This document shows, piece by piece, positions 56,244 to 64,000 of a stretch of 64,000 nt of DNA. This DNA comes from Myxococcus sp. RHSTA-1-4. Lineage in GTDB: Bacteria > Myxococcota > Myxococcia > Myxococcales > Myxococcaceae. The translations under genes were made by a program, and so were the position numbers. Location: positions 89,191-153,190 of the forward strand of contig NZ_JAIQDG010000029.1 in the NCBI RefSeq assembly GCF_020037125.1. Reading direction: 5' to 3'. How positions within the stretch are numbered: position 1 is the first letter of the stretch; every line of letters begins with the position of its first letter. The notes below the pieces were generated by a model. That model worked only from the letters and a program-made list of their open reading frames with translations, was not told the DNA's origin and made no database searches.

Positions 56244-57116
56244 CTACAGGAACGCGGGGCCGTCGTTGCCGGGGCCCGCGTCCTCCTCGGCGTCCTCGTC
56301 CTCGTCCTCGTCGTCGATGACGGCGGCGACGGCCACCGCGGCGGCGGCGCCCGGGGAGACCTTGCGCGCCACCAACCGGCTGCGCACCTGCACCGCGGAC
56401 TCCACCAGCCCCAGCGTCAGGTAGGCGCCACAGCACGCCACCAGCACCCAGGCCGGGTGGAACTGCGTCGCAATCAGCACCCCGCCGAGCCCCACCAGCA
56501 TGAGGGCCAGCGCGCTCTTCCGGCTCGGGCGCGCGTCCTTGAAGGTCCGGTAGCGCACCGTCGACACCATCAGCAGGGACAGCCCCACCACCGTCATGGC
56601 CACCGGCATGACGGCAGACTCGCGCAGCGGCTCGCCCCCCGACACCGCGTGGTGCGAGATGATGAGTGAAACCAACATGCCCGCCGCCAGGGGAATGGGC
56701 AGCCCCACGAAGAAGCGCCCACCGCCGCCGTGCGGGTTGCGCGCCGCCAGCACGTTGAAGCGCGCCAGCCGCAGCGCGCCGCACGCGGTGAAGGCGAAGG
56801 CGATGAAAATGCCCGCGAAGCCCAGCGGCGCGAGCGCCCACTTGTAGACCAGGAGGCCCGGCGCCACGCCGAACGACATCACGTCCGCCAGGCTGTCGAG
56901 CTGCACCCCGAAGTCGCTCTGCGTCTTCGTCAGGCGGGCCACGCGCCCGTCCACCCCGTCGAAGAACATGGCGAAGAAGATGGCCAGGGCCGCCTGGTAG
57001 AGCTGCACCGGACCGGCATCACCCGTGCAGAGGGTGATGGCATAGAAGCCACAGAAGATGGACGTGACGGTGAAAAGGTTCGGGAGCACGAACATCAGTT
57101 TCCGCAGCTTCATCAT
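56244..57116 (-). CDS. pssA: CDP-diacylglycerol-serine O-phosphatidyltransferase
   Basis: A 290-residue inner-membrane enzyme. The CDP-alcohol phosphotransferase motif is exact: Asp53, Asp56, Gly57, Ala60, Arg61, Gly70, Asp74, Asp78 (FFDGVDGRVAR to QLDSLADVM). LPNLFTVTSIFCGFYAI and the remaining helices fit the PssA/PgsA superfamily, and the long form with serine-type spacing supports phosphatidylserine synthesis. An acidic tail (about 265-285, DDEDEDEDAEED) is unusual. The start may be the second of two ATGs (57116 or 57113); GAGGGA lies just before. It is divergent from the alpha/beta hydrolase gene. Confidence 0.9.
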   Translation of the reverse strand: MMKLRKLMFVLPNLFTVTSIFCGFYAITLCTGDAGPVQLYQAALAIFFAMFFDGVDGRVARLTKTQSDFGVQLDSLADVMSFGVAPGLLVYKWALAPLGFAGIFIAFAFTACGALRLARFNVLAARNPHGGGGRFFVGLPIPLAAGMLVSLIISHHAVSGGEPLRESAVMPVAMTVVGLSLLMVSTVRYRTFKDARPSRKSALALMLVGLGGVLIATQFHPAWVLVACCGAYLTLGLVESAVQVRSRLVARKVSPGAAAAVAVAAVIDDEDEDEDAEEDAGPGNDGPAFL

Positions 57117-57229
57117 TCCCTCGACTTCCTCTGATGCCCGTGAGTTCCGGCGGCAGAACGGCGGGTGAACGAACCTTAGCAGGGTTTTATTTACGCCATC
57201 GTCGCCCCGAGGTCCGTTAAGGAGGCGGA

Positions 57230-58348
57230 ATGGACGCCTGGCAGTGGGCCGTGTGGGTGCTGGTCGCCGTGCTCGCCCTGGTGCTGTGGAATGTCGTGTG
57301 GGTGGCCGCCGTGCGGAGGTGGTACCGCCCCCGGACGGACCTGCCCCAGGCGCTCCGGGCCCGTTGCGAGGACGGCTGGGAGCTGACCATCCATGCGCGG
57401 CGCGCGCCGGTGCGCCGCTTCGAGGAGCCGGTGCTGCTGTGCCACGGGCTGGCCGCCAACCGGTTCACCTTCGACTTCGAGCCGCCGTACTCGGTGGCCC
57501 ACTACCTGGCCGACGCCGGCTTCGACTGCTACAGCGTCGAGTGGCGCGGGACGGGGCACTCGCGGATGCCGCCCCGGGGCCGGCGGTACACGGACTTCAC
57601 CATCGACGACCACATCCTCCAGGACGGGCCGGCGCTGCTGGAGCTGGCGCTGAAGGAGACGGGCGCGAAGCGGACCTTCTGGCTCGGCCACTCGCTGGGG
57701 GGGCTGGTGGGCTATGGCGTCGCGCAGGGCCCTCATGGCGACAAGCTGGCCGGGCTGCTCACGCTGGGCGCCCCCGTACACTTCAGGTCCGGCCCCTTCC
57801 TGCGCACGCTCATCTCCCTGGGCGTGCGCGCCGCGTGGCCCGCGCGCTTGCGGCAGGAGTGGATGAGCGCCAGCCTCGCGCCCTTCCTCGGCTACGTCAC
57901 CCTGCCCCTCTCCGACCTGGTCGTGAATCCCGAGCACATCCCCCCGCGCATCCAGCGGCAGGTCTACGCGAACATGATGTCGTCGATGAGCCGCAAGGTG
58001 CTGCTCCAGTTCCAGGACTGGATAGAGCACGACGTGTTCCGCTCCTTCGACCGCGCCACCGACTGGCGCGCGGGCATCCCCCGGCTCCAGCTCCCGCTGC
58101 TCATCATGGGCGGCAGCTCGGACCAGCTGGCCACGGCGGAGAACGTCGAGGCCCAGTTCGCGCTCGCCACCGCGAAAGACCGCACGCTGCACATCTTCGG
58201 CAAGGACCGCGGCGACAAGATGGACTACGGGCACGGCGACCTCGTCTTCGGCACCGGCGCGCCCATGGAGGTCTATCCCCTCATCCGCGAGTGGCTGGAG
58301 CGCCACGCCACGCCCCTGCCCTCCGCCGCCGAGCCGCCGCGGGCCTGA
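57230..58348 (+). CDS. Alpha/beta hydrolase, lipase or PHA-synthase-like
   Basis: A 372-residue protein with a near-perfect Shine-Dalgarno TAAGGAGG (57218-57225) five bases before ATG. An N-terminal membrane helix (about 8-28) is followed by the hydrolase: LLCHGLAANRFTF (oxyanion loop), GHSLGG with Ser155, GGSSDQLA (Asp about 297) and YGHGD (His about 334). The order resembles the PHA synthase/lipase branch, but PhaC-type Cys is replaced by Ser. It should be a membrane-tethered esterase or lipase; the substrate is unknown. It ends six bases before the convergent beta-helix gene. Confidence 0.85.
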   Translation: MDAWQWAVWVLVAVLALVLWNVVWVAAVRRWYRPRTDLPQALRARCEDGWELTIHARRAPVRRFEEPVLLCHGLAANRFTFDFEPPYSVAHYLADAGFDCYSVEWRGTGHSRMPPRGRRYTDFTIDDHILQDGPALLELALKETGAKRTFWLGHSLGGLVGYGVAQGPHGDKLAGLLTLGAPVHFRSGPFLRTLISLGVRAAWPARLRQEWMSASLAPFLGYVTLPLSDLVVNPEHIPPRIQRQVYANMMSSMSRKVLLQFQDWIEHDVFRSFDRATDWRAGIPRLQLPLLIMGGSSDQLATAENVEAQFALATAKDRTLHIFGKDRGDKMDYGHGDLVFGTGAPMEVYPLIREWLERHATPLPSAAEPPRA

Positions 58349-58354
58349 CGGACG

Positions 58355-59803
58355 TCAGCGCTCCACACAGGGAGCGGACAGGCCGCGCACGTCCTCCGAG
58401 CGCACCCTCGACAGCCGTACCCGCGTGCTGCCCTGGCACTCGGCCCAGACGAGCCCCTCCGACAGCCCGCTCGCGGTGAGCGCGTCCGCGCGCACTTCGC
58501 CGTCGCCCATGGCGGCCAGCGCCGTCCCGCCGCCGCGGACCTCCACGCCCGTGGCCTCCAGCCGCGCGAGCGTGTCCACCATCAGCCCCGCGTGCCCGCA
58601 GCCCGACAATTCCGCGTCACGCAGCACCACGCGCGCATCCTGCGCGGCCAGCACGCACGTCCCCGCCACGCCGTCCACCACCACGCCCTCCACGTCCGCT
58701 TCCACCTGGCGCAGGTGCAGCCCGTCTCCGGCGATGCCATCCCCCGAGCGCACCCGGGTGATGGTGCCGTCCCGTACGCGCAGCCTCCCCTGGGTGGCCA
58801 CCAGCCCGTACTCCGCCGCGCCCTCCACCCGGAAGCGCCGGACCTCCAATTCGCCGCCCACCTGCTGAATCCCTCCGAACTCGCCGCTGCCCTGCACCAC
58901 CACGTCCTCCAGCACGCCGCGCGAGCGCACCACGCCCAGGCCGGCCCGCTCGGCGCGCACCGACGTGAAGCCGCGCACGTCCAGCCTTCGCGCCTGCATG
59001 GCCGACACGCCGTACTCGTGCCCCGTCACCCGCACCTCCTCCAGGACGAGCGCCCCCTCCACCACCGAGAAGGCCGAGCCCCGGCCACCCTCCGCCGTCG
59101 CGCGCCGCACCTCCGCGTGACCGCCGTCCACCCCCACCGCCGACACCGGGCCCAGGAAGCGCGCGTCCTCCACCTCCACCCGCACGCCGGCCCCGCGCAC
59201 CCGCACCGCGCGCCGGAAGGGCCCGGTGAAGACACTGCCGGTGATGCGCGCCTCCACCGCGGCGCCCTCGAGCAGGACGCCCGTGGTCTCCGACACGGAG
59301 GCCTCGAAGCGCGCGTCCTCCACCTCCAGCCGCCCCGCCTCCACCCGCACCGCCCCCGTTCGCTGGCCGCTGAAGCCCACCCGCTCCACCCGGACCCGGC
59401 CTCCCCCCGTCACCTCCAGCCCCCAGGCCCCACCCAGCACGGCGAGGTCCGCCAGCGCCGTGTCCCGGCCCGCCCGCAGCACCGGGGCGTCCGGCCCCTC
59501 CACGTACAGGACGGAGCCCGGCCCCTGGCCCTCCACCCGCACGCCCGCGGGCAGCGTGAAGGGGCCCGTGTACGTCCCCAGGGCCACGTGCACCGTCAGC
59601 GGGCCGGGCCGGGCCAGCGCCTCGGCGAGCGAGCGCAGCGGCCGCTCGCGGGTTCCATCCCCCGGCTTCCACCCCGCCGGGTCCACCCACACGTGGGTGC
59701 GGGTCGCCTCCGCCGGAGGCGCTTCGCGCGGGGCCGGCCCCCGGCAGGTGCACAGCACGAGGATCAGCGGAAGGAACGTTCGGAAGCGCACGCGGGCGGG
59801 CAC
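58355..59803 (-). CDS. Secreted right-handed parallel beta-helix protein, likely lipoprotein
   Basis: A 482-residue product from GTG 59803; an in-frame TAG lies just before it. The N-terminus is hydrophobic and ends LCTC, a plausible lipid-attachment cysteine. From about residue 70 on, repeating 20-25-residue turns of short strands rich in V, E and R (for example LEVEDARFEAS, RVEVEDARFLG, LVLEEVRVTGHEYG, LDVRGFTSV) form a parallel beta-helix (PbH1-type). The opening HVWVDPAGWKPGDGTRERPL, RSLAEALARPGP is the usual first turn of such proteins. Pectate-lyase or glycosidase catalytic residues are not recognisable, so it may be structural or adhesive. Confidence 0.75.
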   Translation of the reverse strand: MPARVRFRTFLPLILVLCTCRGPAPREAPPAEATRTHVWVDPAGWKPGDGTRERPLRSLAEALARPGPLTVHVALGTYTGPFTLPAGVRVEGQGPGSVLYVEGPDAPVLRAGRDTALADLAVLGGAWGLEVTGGGRVRVERVGFSGQRTGAVRVEAGRLEVEDARFEASVSETTGVLLEGAAVEARITGSVFTGPFRRAVRVRGAGVRVEVEDARFLGPVSAVGVDGGHAEVRRATAEGGRGSAFSVVEGALVLEEVRVTGHEYGVSAMQARRLDVRGFTSVRAERAGLGVVRSRGVLEDVVVQGSGEFGGIQQVGGELEVRRFRVEGAAEYGLVATQGRLRVRDGTITRVRSGDGIAGDGLHLRQVEADVEGVVVDGVAGTCVLAAQDARVVLRDAELSGCGHAGLMVDTLARLEATGVEVRGGGTALAAMGDGEVRADALTASGLSEGLVWAECQGSTRVRLSRVRSEDVRGLSAPCVER

Positions 59804-60118
59804 TCTAGCGCTTCCTCGCGGGGGCCCGGGAAGACGCGATCACCCCCCCCCTCCAAGTGATCATTATTCCAAAGACTTTCTTCCAAACACGATCACACAC
59901 CGCGTTTTCAAACCTCACTGCGGGTGGAGTGTCGTCATGTGACAGAAGCAACGGACTTCCCCTCTGTACGCCCGGTGTTTCAGAGGGCCAACTTTTCGTC
60001 CGGAGGCCGATTTTCCGGCCCCGGAGCGCGGCCAGCATTGACAGGGAAAAGAGCGATTTGTTACCACCGGTCGGGTAAGGGCACTCAAGAACAGACAACG
60101 CAAGGATGGAGGGGCGTA
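59804..60118 (+). promoter_or_regulatory. AT-enriched intergenic region with hup promoter
   Basis: This 315-base gap between divergent genes is markedly AT-richer than the genome at about 59857-59920 (TGATCATTATTCCAAAG and similar), unlike any coding stretch here. A promoter for hup is seen downstream: TTGACA (60038-60043), 18 bases, TACCAC (60062-60067). GGAGGGG (60108-60114) is the ribosome site. The AT-rich block is about 120 bases further upstream and could be a UP-like, bent or protein-binding element. The stretch 59920-60030 has nothing I can name. Confidence 0.6.
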
Positions 60119-60388
60119 ATGACCAAGGCAGAGCTCGTCGAGGTGGTGGCGGCGCAGACACGTCTCACCAAGAAGTCCGCGGCGCAGATCCTCGACATCG
60201 TCTTCACCAACATCGGTAAGGCGGTGAAGAAGGACGCCCGCTTCAGCTACCCCGGCTTCGGCACCTGGTCGGTGCGCTCGCGCAAGGCGCGGAAGATCCG
60301 CAACCCGCAGACGAACGAGATGATGAAGCTGAAGGCCTCGAAGACCATCGGCTTCCGGCCCGCCAAGGAGCTGAAGAACTCGCTCTGA
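60119..60388 (+). CDS. hup: HU/IHF-family nucleoid DNA-binding protein
   Basis: An 89-residue protein from ATG 60119 (MTKAELVEVVAAQTRLTKKS). The beta-arm region has FSYPGFGTWSVRSRKARKIRNP, split as GFGTWSVRSR and KARKIRNP, with the Arg/Lys and Pro that intercalate in the DNA minor groove; the C-terminal FRPAKELKNSL is standard. It bends and compacts DNA as a dimer. HU rather than IHF is favoured by the single copy and the sequence. Convergent with the M23 peptidase gene, 38 bases between stops. Confidence 0.94.
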   Translation: MTKAELVEVVAAQTRLTKKSAAQILDIVFTNIGKAVKKDARFSYPGFGTWSVRSRKARKIRNPQTNEMMKLKASKTIGFRPAKELKNSL

Positions 60389-60426
60389 GCCGTCCCCGCG
60401 CGCGGCGCGGCGGAAGGGCTCCAGAC

Positions 60427-61425
60427 TCAGGGGCGCTGACCCACCACGGGGCGGCGCCCCTGATGCGTTGCGGGGCCCGCCGGCTCGCGGCCCCAGGCCA
60501 TGGGCGCCCCCTCGGACGGAGTCTCCTCGCCGCCCAGCGCGTCCAGCGGGTCCATGGGCTCGCCGTCCCGCCAGAGCTCGAAGTGCAGGTGGACGCCCGT
60601 GGCCAGCCCCGTCTCACCGGCGAGGCCGAGCGCGTCGCCGCGCTCCAGGATTTCGCCCGGCTCCACCAGCACGCGGGACAGGTGGCTGTAGCGCGTCACC
60701 CAGCGGCCCGCATGCTGCACCTCCACCTGGTTGCCGTGGTCGCCGTTCCAGCCCGCGCGCAGCACCACGCCCTTCTCGGCGGTGTAGATGACCTGCCCGT
60801 GGTGCGCGGCCAGGTCCACGCCCAGGTGGCGGCGGTGCCGGCCCGTTATCGGATGCCAGCGGTACCCGAAGAGGCTGGTGATGGAGACCGGCGCCACCGG
60901 CCACGAGAGGCGCGGCAGGCCCCCCGCGGCCTCCGGATGTTCCTGGCGGTGCATGGAGGCCATGAGCAGGGCGAGCCGCCCCACGCGCAGCATCACCGCC
61001 TCCGCCAGCGTGCCGGGCATGTCCCCATAGGTGCGGCCGTCCTGCTCCAGCTCGGCCTCCAGCACGCTCCGGGCCTGCTCCACGCCCCGCGCGTCCGAGC
61101 GCCCCAGCGGGCGGGACATGAAGCCGTCCAGCGCGCGGTTCATCCCCTCCCAGTTCTCCACCTGGGAGTCAGGCATGGCCCCACCCCGCGCCACCTGCTG
61201 GCGGTACATCCTGGCCCGCTCCGCGAACGCGGCGAGCGCCGCCTCGAGCTCCGCGGAGGACCGGGGCAGGGCTCCGCGCGCGAGGGGCCTCGGGGTGGAG
61301 CCACCGGCAGACGCGGGAGAACGCGAGGGAGAGGCGCCGTACGCCTCCTCGAAGCTCATCTTCTCCGCGCGGGGCGCGGCACAAGAACAGGCGGTGAGGA
61401 GGACGAGGAGGCTGAGGCGACGCAC
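60427..61425 (-). CDS. M23 (LytM) metallopeptidase lipoprotein
   Basis: A 332-residue protein from GTG 61425. The signal ends LTAC (Cys13), a good lipobox. Residues 45-165 are helical, a probable coiled coil. The LytM domain (about 180-305) has FGYRWHPITGRHRRHLGVDL and GVHLHFELW: the HxxxD and HxH zinc ligands are both present, so it should be an active endopeptidase cutting peptidoglycan crosslinks, unlike inactive EnvC/NlpD types. The acidic tail is low complexity. It is convergent with hup. Confidence 0.88.
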   Translation of the reverse strand: MRRLSLLVLLTACSCAAPRAEKMSFEEAYGASPSRSPASAGGSTPRPLARGALPRSSAELEAALAAFAERARMYRQQVARGGAMPDSQVENWEGMNRALDGFMSRPLGRSDARGVEQARSVLEAELEQDGRTYGDMPGTLAEAVMLRVGRLALLMASMHRQEHPEAAGGLPRLSWPVAPVSITSLFGYRWHPITGRHRRHLGVDLAAHHGQVIYTAEKGVVLRAGWNGDHGNQVEVQHAGRWVTRYSHLSRVLVEPGEILERGDALGLAGETGLATGVHLHFELWRDGEPMDPLDALGGEETPSEGAPMAWGREPAGPATHQGRRPVVGQRP

Positions 61426-61577
61426 GGCGCCACGAGCCTACCACGCCGCGCCCGGGTCCTTCCTCCCGCCCGGGAGTGGGCCCCGGGCGTTCAGGAGTCC
61501 GCGCTTCACGCCGTGTAGGTGCGCGGAGGATGGGTCAACCGCGCTCCGGGGGCACCAGGTCCCCCGTCCCCGTGCGC

Positions 61578-62603
61578 TCAGGCGACAGCGCGGCGGATGC
61601 GGGCCACGGCCTCGTCGATGTCCGCGGCGGACACATCCAGGTGGGTGACCAGCCGCAGCGTGCGCGGGCCGCCCGCGGGGTTGGTCAACACGCCGTGTTT
61701 CGCCAGCAACTCCACCACCTCCATGGCGGGGCGGGAGAACTCGGCGAAGACCATGTTGGTCTCCACCTGCGCCGCGTCCACCTTCACGCCCGGGACTTCC
61801 GCCAGCGCCGCCGCCAGCCGCCGCGCGTGCGCGTGGTCCTCCGCGAGCCGGGCCACGTGGTGCTCCAACGCGTACAGCGCCGCCGCGGCCAGCAGGCCCG
61901 CCTGCCGCATGCCCCCGCCCAGCCGCTTGCGCAGCCGCCGCGCCTCGTGGATGACGTCCGCGCGGCCCGCCAGCACCGAGCCCACCGGCGCGCCCAGGCC
62001 CTTCGAGAAGCACACCGACGTGGTGTCCGTCAGCTTCGCCCATGACGACGCCGGCACACCCGCGGCCACCTCGGCGTTGAACAGGCGCGCCCCGTCCAGG
62101 TGCACCGCCAGCTTCGCCTTGCGCGCCGCCTCCACCACCGCGCGGAAGCGCTCCACCGGCCACACCGCGCCGCCCCCGCGGTTGTGCGTGTTCTCCAGCG
62201 ACAGCAGGCGCGTGCGCGGGGCGTGGATGTTCTCCGCGCGCACCGACTCCGTCACCTGCTCCGGCGTCAGCAGGCCGCGCTGCCCCGGCAGCGGCTGCGG
62301 CTGCACGCCCCACAGCGCCGGCACCGCGCCGCCCTCGTACTGGATGATGTGGCTGCCCGCCTCGGTGAGGACCTCGTCGCCCTGGCGGCAGTGCGCGCCG
62401 ATGGCAATCTGGTTCGCCTGCGTGCCCGACGGCACGAAGACGGCCGCCTCCAGCCCGAGCCGCTCGGCCACCCGCTCCTCCAGGCGCCGCACGGTGGGGT
62501 CCTCGCCGTAGACATCGTCGCCCACCTCGGCCTCGGCGATGGCGCGGCGCATGGCGGGGGTGGGCTTCGTCACCGTGTCGGAGCGGAAGTCGATGGGCTT
62601 CAT
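61578..62603 (-). CDS. ltaE: Low-specificity L-threonine aldolase
   Basis: A 341-residue fold-type I PLP enzyme. MKPIDFRSDTVTKPTPAMRR opens it, followed by VGDDVYGEDPTV, Asp170 (VHLDGARL) and the PLP lysine Lys201 (SVCFSKGLGAP). The motif SGTQANQIAIGAHCRQGDEV is typical of LtaE. It cleaves threonine and allo-threonine to glycine and acetaldehyde, or works on beta-hydroxy amino acids generally. It is divergent from nth, with 69 bases between starts. Confidence 0.94.
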   Translation of the reverse strand: MKPIDFRSDTVTKPTPAMRRAIAEAEVGDDVYGEDPTVRRLEERVAERLGLEAAVFVPSGTQANQIAIGAHCRQGDEVLTEAGSHIIQYEGGAVPALWGVQPQPLPGQRGLLTPEQVTESVRAENIHAPRTRLLSLENTHNRGGGAVWPVERFRAVVEAARKAKLAVHLDGARLFNAEVAAGVPASSWAKLTDTTSVCFSKGLGAPVGSVLAGRADVIHEARRLRKRLGGGMRQAGLLAAAALYALEHHVARLAEDHAHARRLAAALAEVPGVKVDAAQVETNMVFAEFSRPAMEVVELLAKHGVLTNPAGGPRTLRLVTHLDVSAADIDEAVARIRRAVA

Positions 62604-62672
62604 GGGTCTCTCGAAAAGGGTTGGTCCCAGCCGGTGCTTGGGCTCGCGGCAGGGGTGACATACAACGGGCGC

Positions 62673-63425
62673 GTGCCTGGACGTGAGACGGCGGCGGAGA
62701 AGAAGCAGCGCGCACTGGCGGTGATGGACCGGCTGGAGGCGGACATGCCGGATGCCCGCATCGAGCTGGACTACCGGACGCCCCTGGAGCTGCTGGTGGC
62801 CGTCATCCTCTCCGCGCAGTGTACGGACAAGCGGGTCAACATGGTGACGCCCGCCCTCTTCCAACGCTTCCCCGACGCCCGGGCCTACGCGTCGGCGGAA
62901 CCCACGGACGTGGAGCCGTTCATCCGCACCTGTGGCCTGTACCGCGCCAAGGCGAAGAACATCGTCGCCGCCGCCCGGGCCCTCGTGCAGGAGCACGCCG
63001 GGCAGGTGCCCCTCCAGCGCGCCGTGCTGGAGGGACTGCCGGGCGTGGGCCGCAAGACGGCCGGCGTGGTGTGCATCCACCTGGGCGGCGACGCGGCCTT
63101 CCCCGTGGATACCCACGTGAAGCGGCTGGCGTACCGGCTCGGCTTCACCACGCAGGAGGACCCGGACAAGGTGGAGCTGGACATGCAGGCCGTGCTGCCC
63201 GAGCAGCGGTGGACCCTGGGGCACCAGCTCCTGGTGTGGCACGGGCGGCGGACGTGCTTCGCCCGCTCGCCCGAATGCGAGCGGTGCGTCGTGGCGGACC
63301 TGTGCCCGAAGAAGGGCGTGCGCGCCTCGGCGGCCGCGAAGCGCGCGGAGGCGGCCGGGTCCTCCGGGGCCGCTACCGTGAAGCGGACGCGCTCGACTGG
63401 CGCTCGCGCTCGCGCGAGGACTTGA
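62673..63425 (+). CDS. nth: Endonuclease III
   Basis: A 250-residue DNA glycosylase/AP lyase. The helix-hairpin-helix LPGVGRKTAGVV contains catalytic Lys128, and Asp146 (FPVDTHV) is the second catalytic residue. Four cysteines 195, 202, 205 and 211 (C-x6-C-x2-C-x5-C) hold the 4Fe-4S cluster. It excises oxidised pyrimidines. GTG 62673 is used because no upstream in-frame start fits; there is no strong ribosome site. After the cluster a basic Arg/Ala tail of about 35 residues continues antisense through the end of def (53-base overlap). Confidence 0.93.
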   Translation: MPGRETAAEKKQRALAVMDRLEADMPDARIELDYRTPLELLVAVILSAQCTDKRVNMVTPALFQRFPDARAYASAEPTDVEPFIRTCGLYRAKAKNIVAAARALVQEHAGQVPLQRAVLEGLPGVGRKTAGVVCIHLGGDAAFPVDTHVKRLAYRLGFTTQEDPDKVELDMQAVLPEQRWTLGHQLLVWHGRRTCFARSPECERCVVADLCPKKGVRASAAAKRAEAAGSSGAATVKRTRSTGARARART

Positions 63426-63912
63426 GGCGCTTCATCCGGCCACGGATGAGCTCCCGCTTCAGCGTGGAGACGTGGTCCACGAAGACGGTGCCGTCGAGGT
63501 GGTCCGCCTCGTGCTGCACGGCGATGGCGAGCAGCCCCTCGCAGCGCAGCGTCTGCTCCTGGCCGTCCACGTCGAGGAACTTCACGGTGACGATGGCGGC
63601 GCGGTCCACGTCCTCGGACTCGCCGGGGATGGAGAGGCAGCCCTCGGTGTAGGTCGTCTCGCCCTCGGTGGCGATGATCTCCGGGTTGATCATCGCGATG
63701 GGCTTCAGCTCGGGCTGGCTGGGGGTGGTGTCCAGGACGATGACGCGCTGGAGCACGCCCACCTGCGGGGCGGCGAGCCCCACGCCCTCGGCGGCGTACA
63801 TCGTCTCGAACATGTCCTTCACCAGCGCGCGGAGGGAGTCGTCCACCTTCGCCACCGGCCGGGCCTTCTGCTTCAGGACAGGGTCGGGCCAGATGAGGAT
63901 GTCTCGAACCAT
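63373..63912 (-). CDS. def: Peptide deformylase
   Basis: A 179-residue enzyme with all three motifs: GVGLAAPQVG (residues 43-52), EGCLSIPG (Cys92) and QHEADHLDG (His134, Glu135, His138). It removes the N-formyl group from new proteins using Fe(II). It is a type-1 form. The Arg/Ser-rich C-terminal tail (RMKRLKSSRERERQ) overlaps nth by 53 bases on the other strand. AGAGGG lies upstream of ATG 63912. The promoter region continues beyond the window edge. Confidence 0.96.
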   Translation of the reverse strand: MVRDILIWPDPVLKQKARPVAKVDDSLRALVKDMFETMYAAEGVGLAAPQVGVLQRVIVLDTTPSQPELKPIAMINPEIIATEGETTYTEGCLSIPGESEDVDRAAIVTVKFLDVDGQEQTLRCEGLLAIAVQHEADHLDGTVFVDHVSTLKRELIRGRMKRLKSSRERERQSSASASR

Positions 63913-64000
63913 GGACGCCCTCTTAACACTACTGCGTCAGGGGTAGGCAGGGGGGAGCGGGCAAGTGAGGGCTGTGCGCCCTGGCCACTATTGCGTTGTC

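Overview
The window is high-GC (about 70%), densely coded DNA with strong third-position GC. It looks like a myxobacterium close to Myxococcus or Corallococcus. The support is: Hanks-type Ser/Thr kinases with long Ala/Pro linkers and TPR tails, a myxobacterial paralogous family protein (DUF2378/TIGR02265 type), a large Oar-like TonB-dependent receptor, many G-T-G-C lipoprotein signals, and a 342-residue RecA that fits one of the two RecA paralogues known in M. xanthus. I see no rRNA, tRNA, insertion sequence, prophage or CRISPR array. This is core chromosome.

Layout. 1-8.3 kb: surface and signalling genes (CARDB-repeat lipoprotein, small secreted protein, polysaccharide deacetylase, MaoC-type hydratase, 1207-residue kinase) and a small unknown protein. 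8.9-13.6 kb: a tight + strand operon rnj-yajQ-(secreted unknown)-rimO. 13.8-20.5 kb: on the - strand, rplU-rpmA-obg-trmH-lolA-lipoprotein, followed by an unknown gene. 20.7-25.5 kb: a Cys-rich lipoprotein, a kinase with PilZ-like and J-like domains, and a two-gene unit of an Fe(II)/2-oxoglutarate oxygenase and a nitrilase-family hydrolase. 25.5-29.1 kb: a Zn-ribbon gene followed by gatC-gatA-gatB on the - strand. 29.3-34.1 kb: ftsK, a small monooxygenase-fold protein and a rRNA methyltransferase of the RlmL type, convergent with plsY. 34-39 kb: membrane, periplasmic and nuclease-like small proteins and a B12-type radical SAM protein.

39.1-45.9 kb is the most coherent system. An Oar-like receptor and a downstream lipoprotein are transcribed divergently from tonB-exbB-exbD-exbD. 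Both directions have recognisable sigma-70 promoters, and the tonB promoter carries a perfect 16-bp palindrome exactly filling its -35/-10 spacer. 46-53 kb holds a DUF2378 protein, a membrane protein, comM, a type II NADH dehydrogenase, an acyltransferase and recA. 52.6-57.1 kb is a - strand group pssA-cinA-(GT-C-like membrane protein)-(DUF1285-like). 57.2-64 kb holds an alpha/beta hydrolase, a beta-helix lipoprotein, HU, an M23 peptidase, threonine aldolase, endonuclease III and peptide deformylase.

Recurring themes are basic or acidic low-complexity additions to core proteins (Obg, FtsK, PssA), convergent pairs whose coding ends overlap on opposite strands, and -10-like hexamers placed so close to start codons that the mRNAs may be leaderless.
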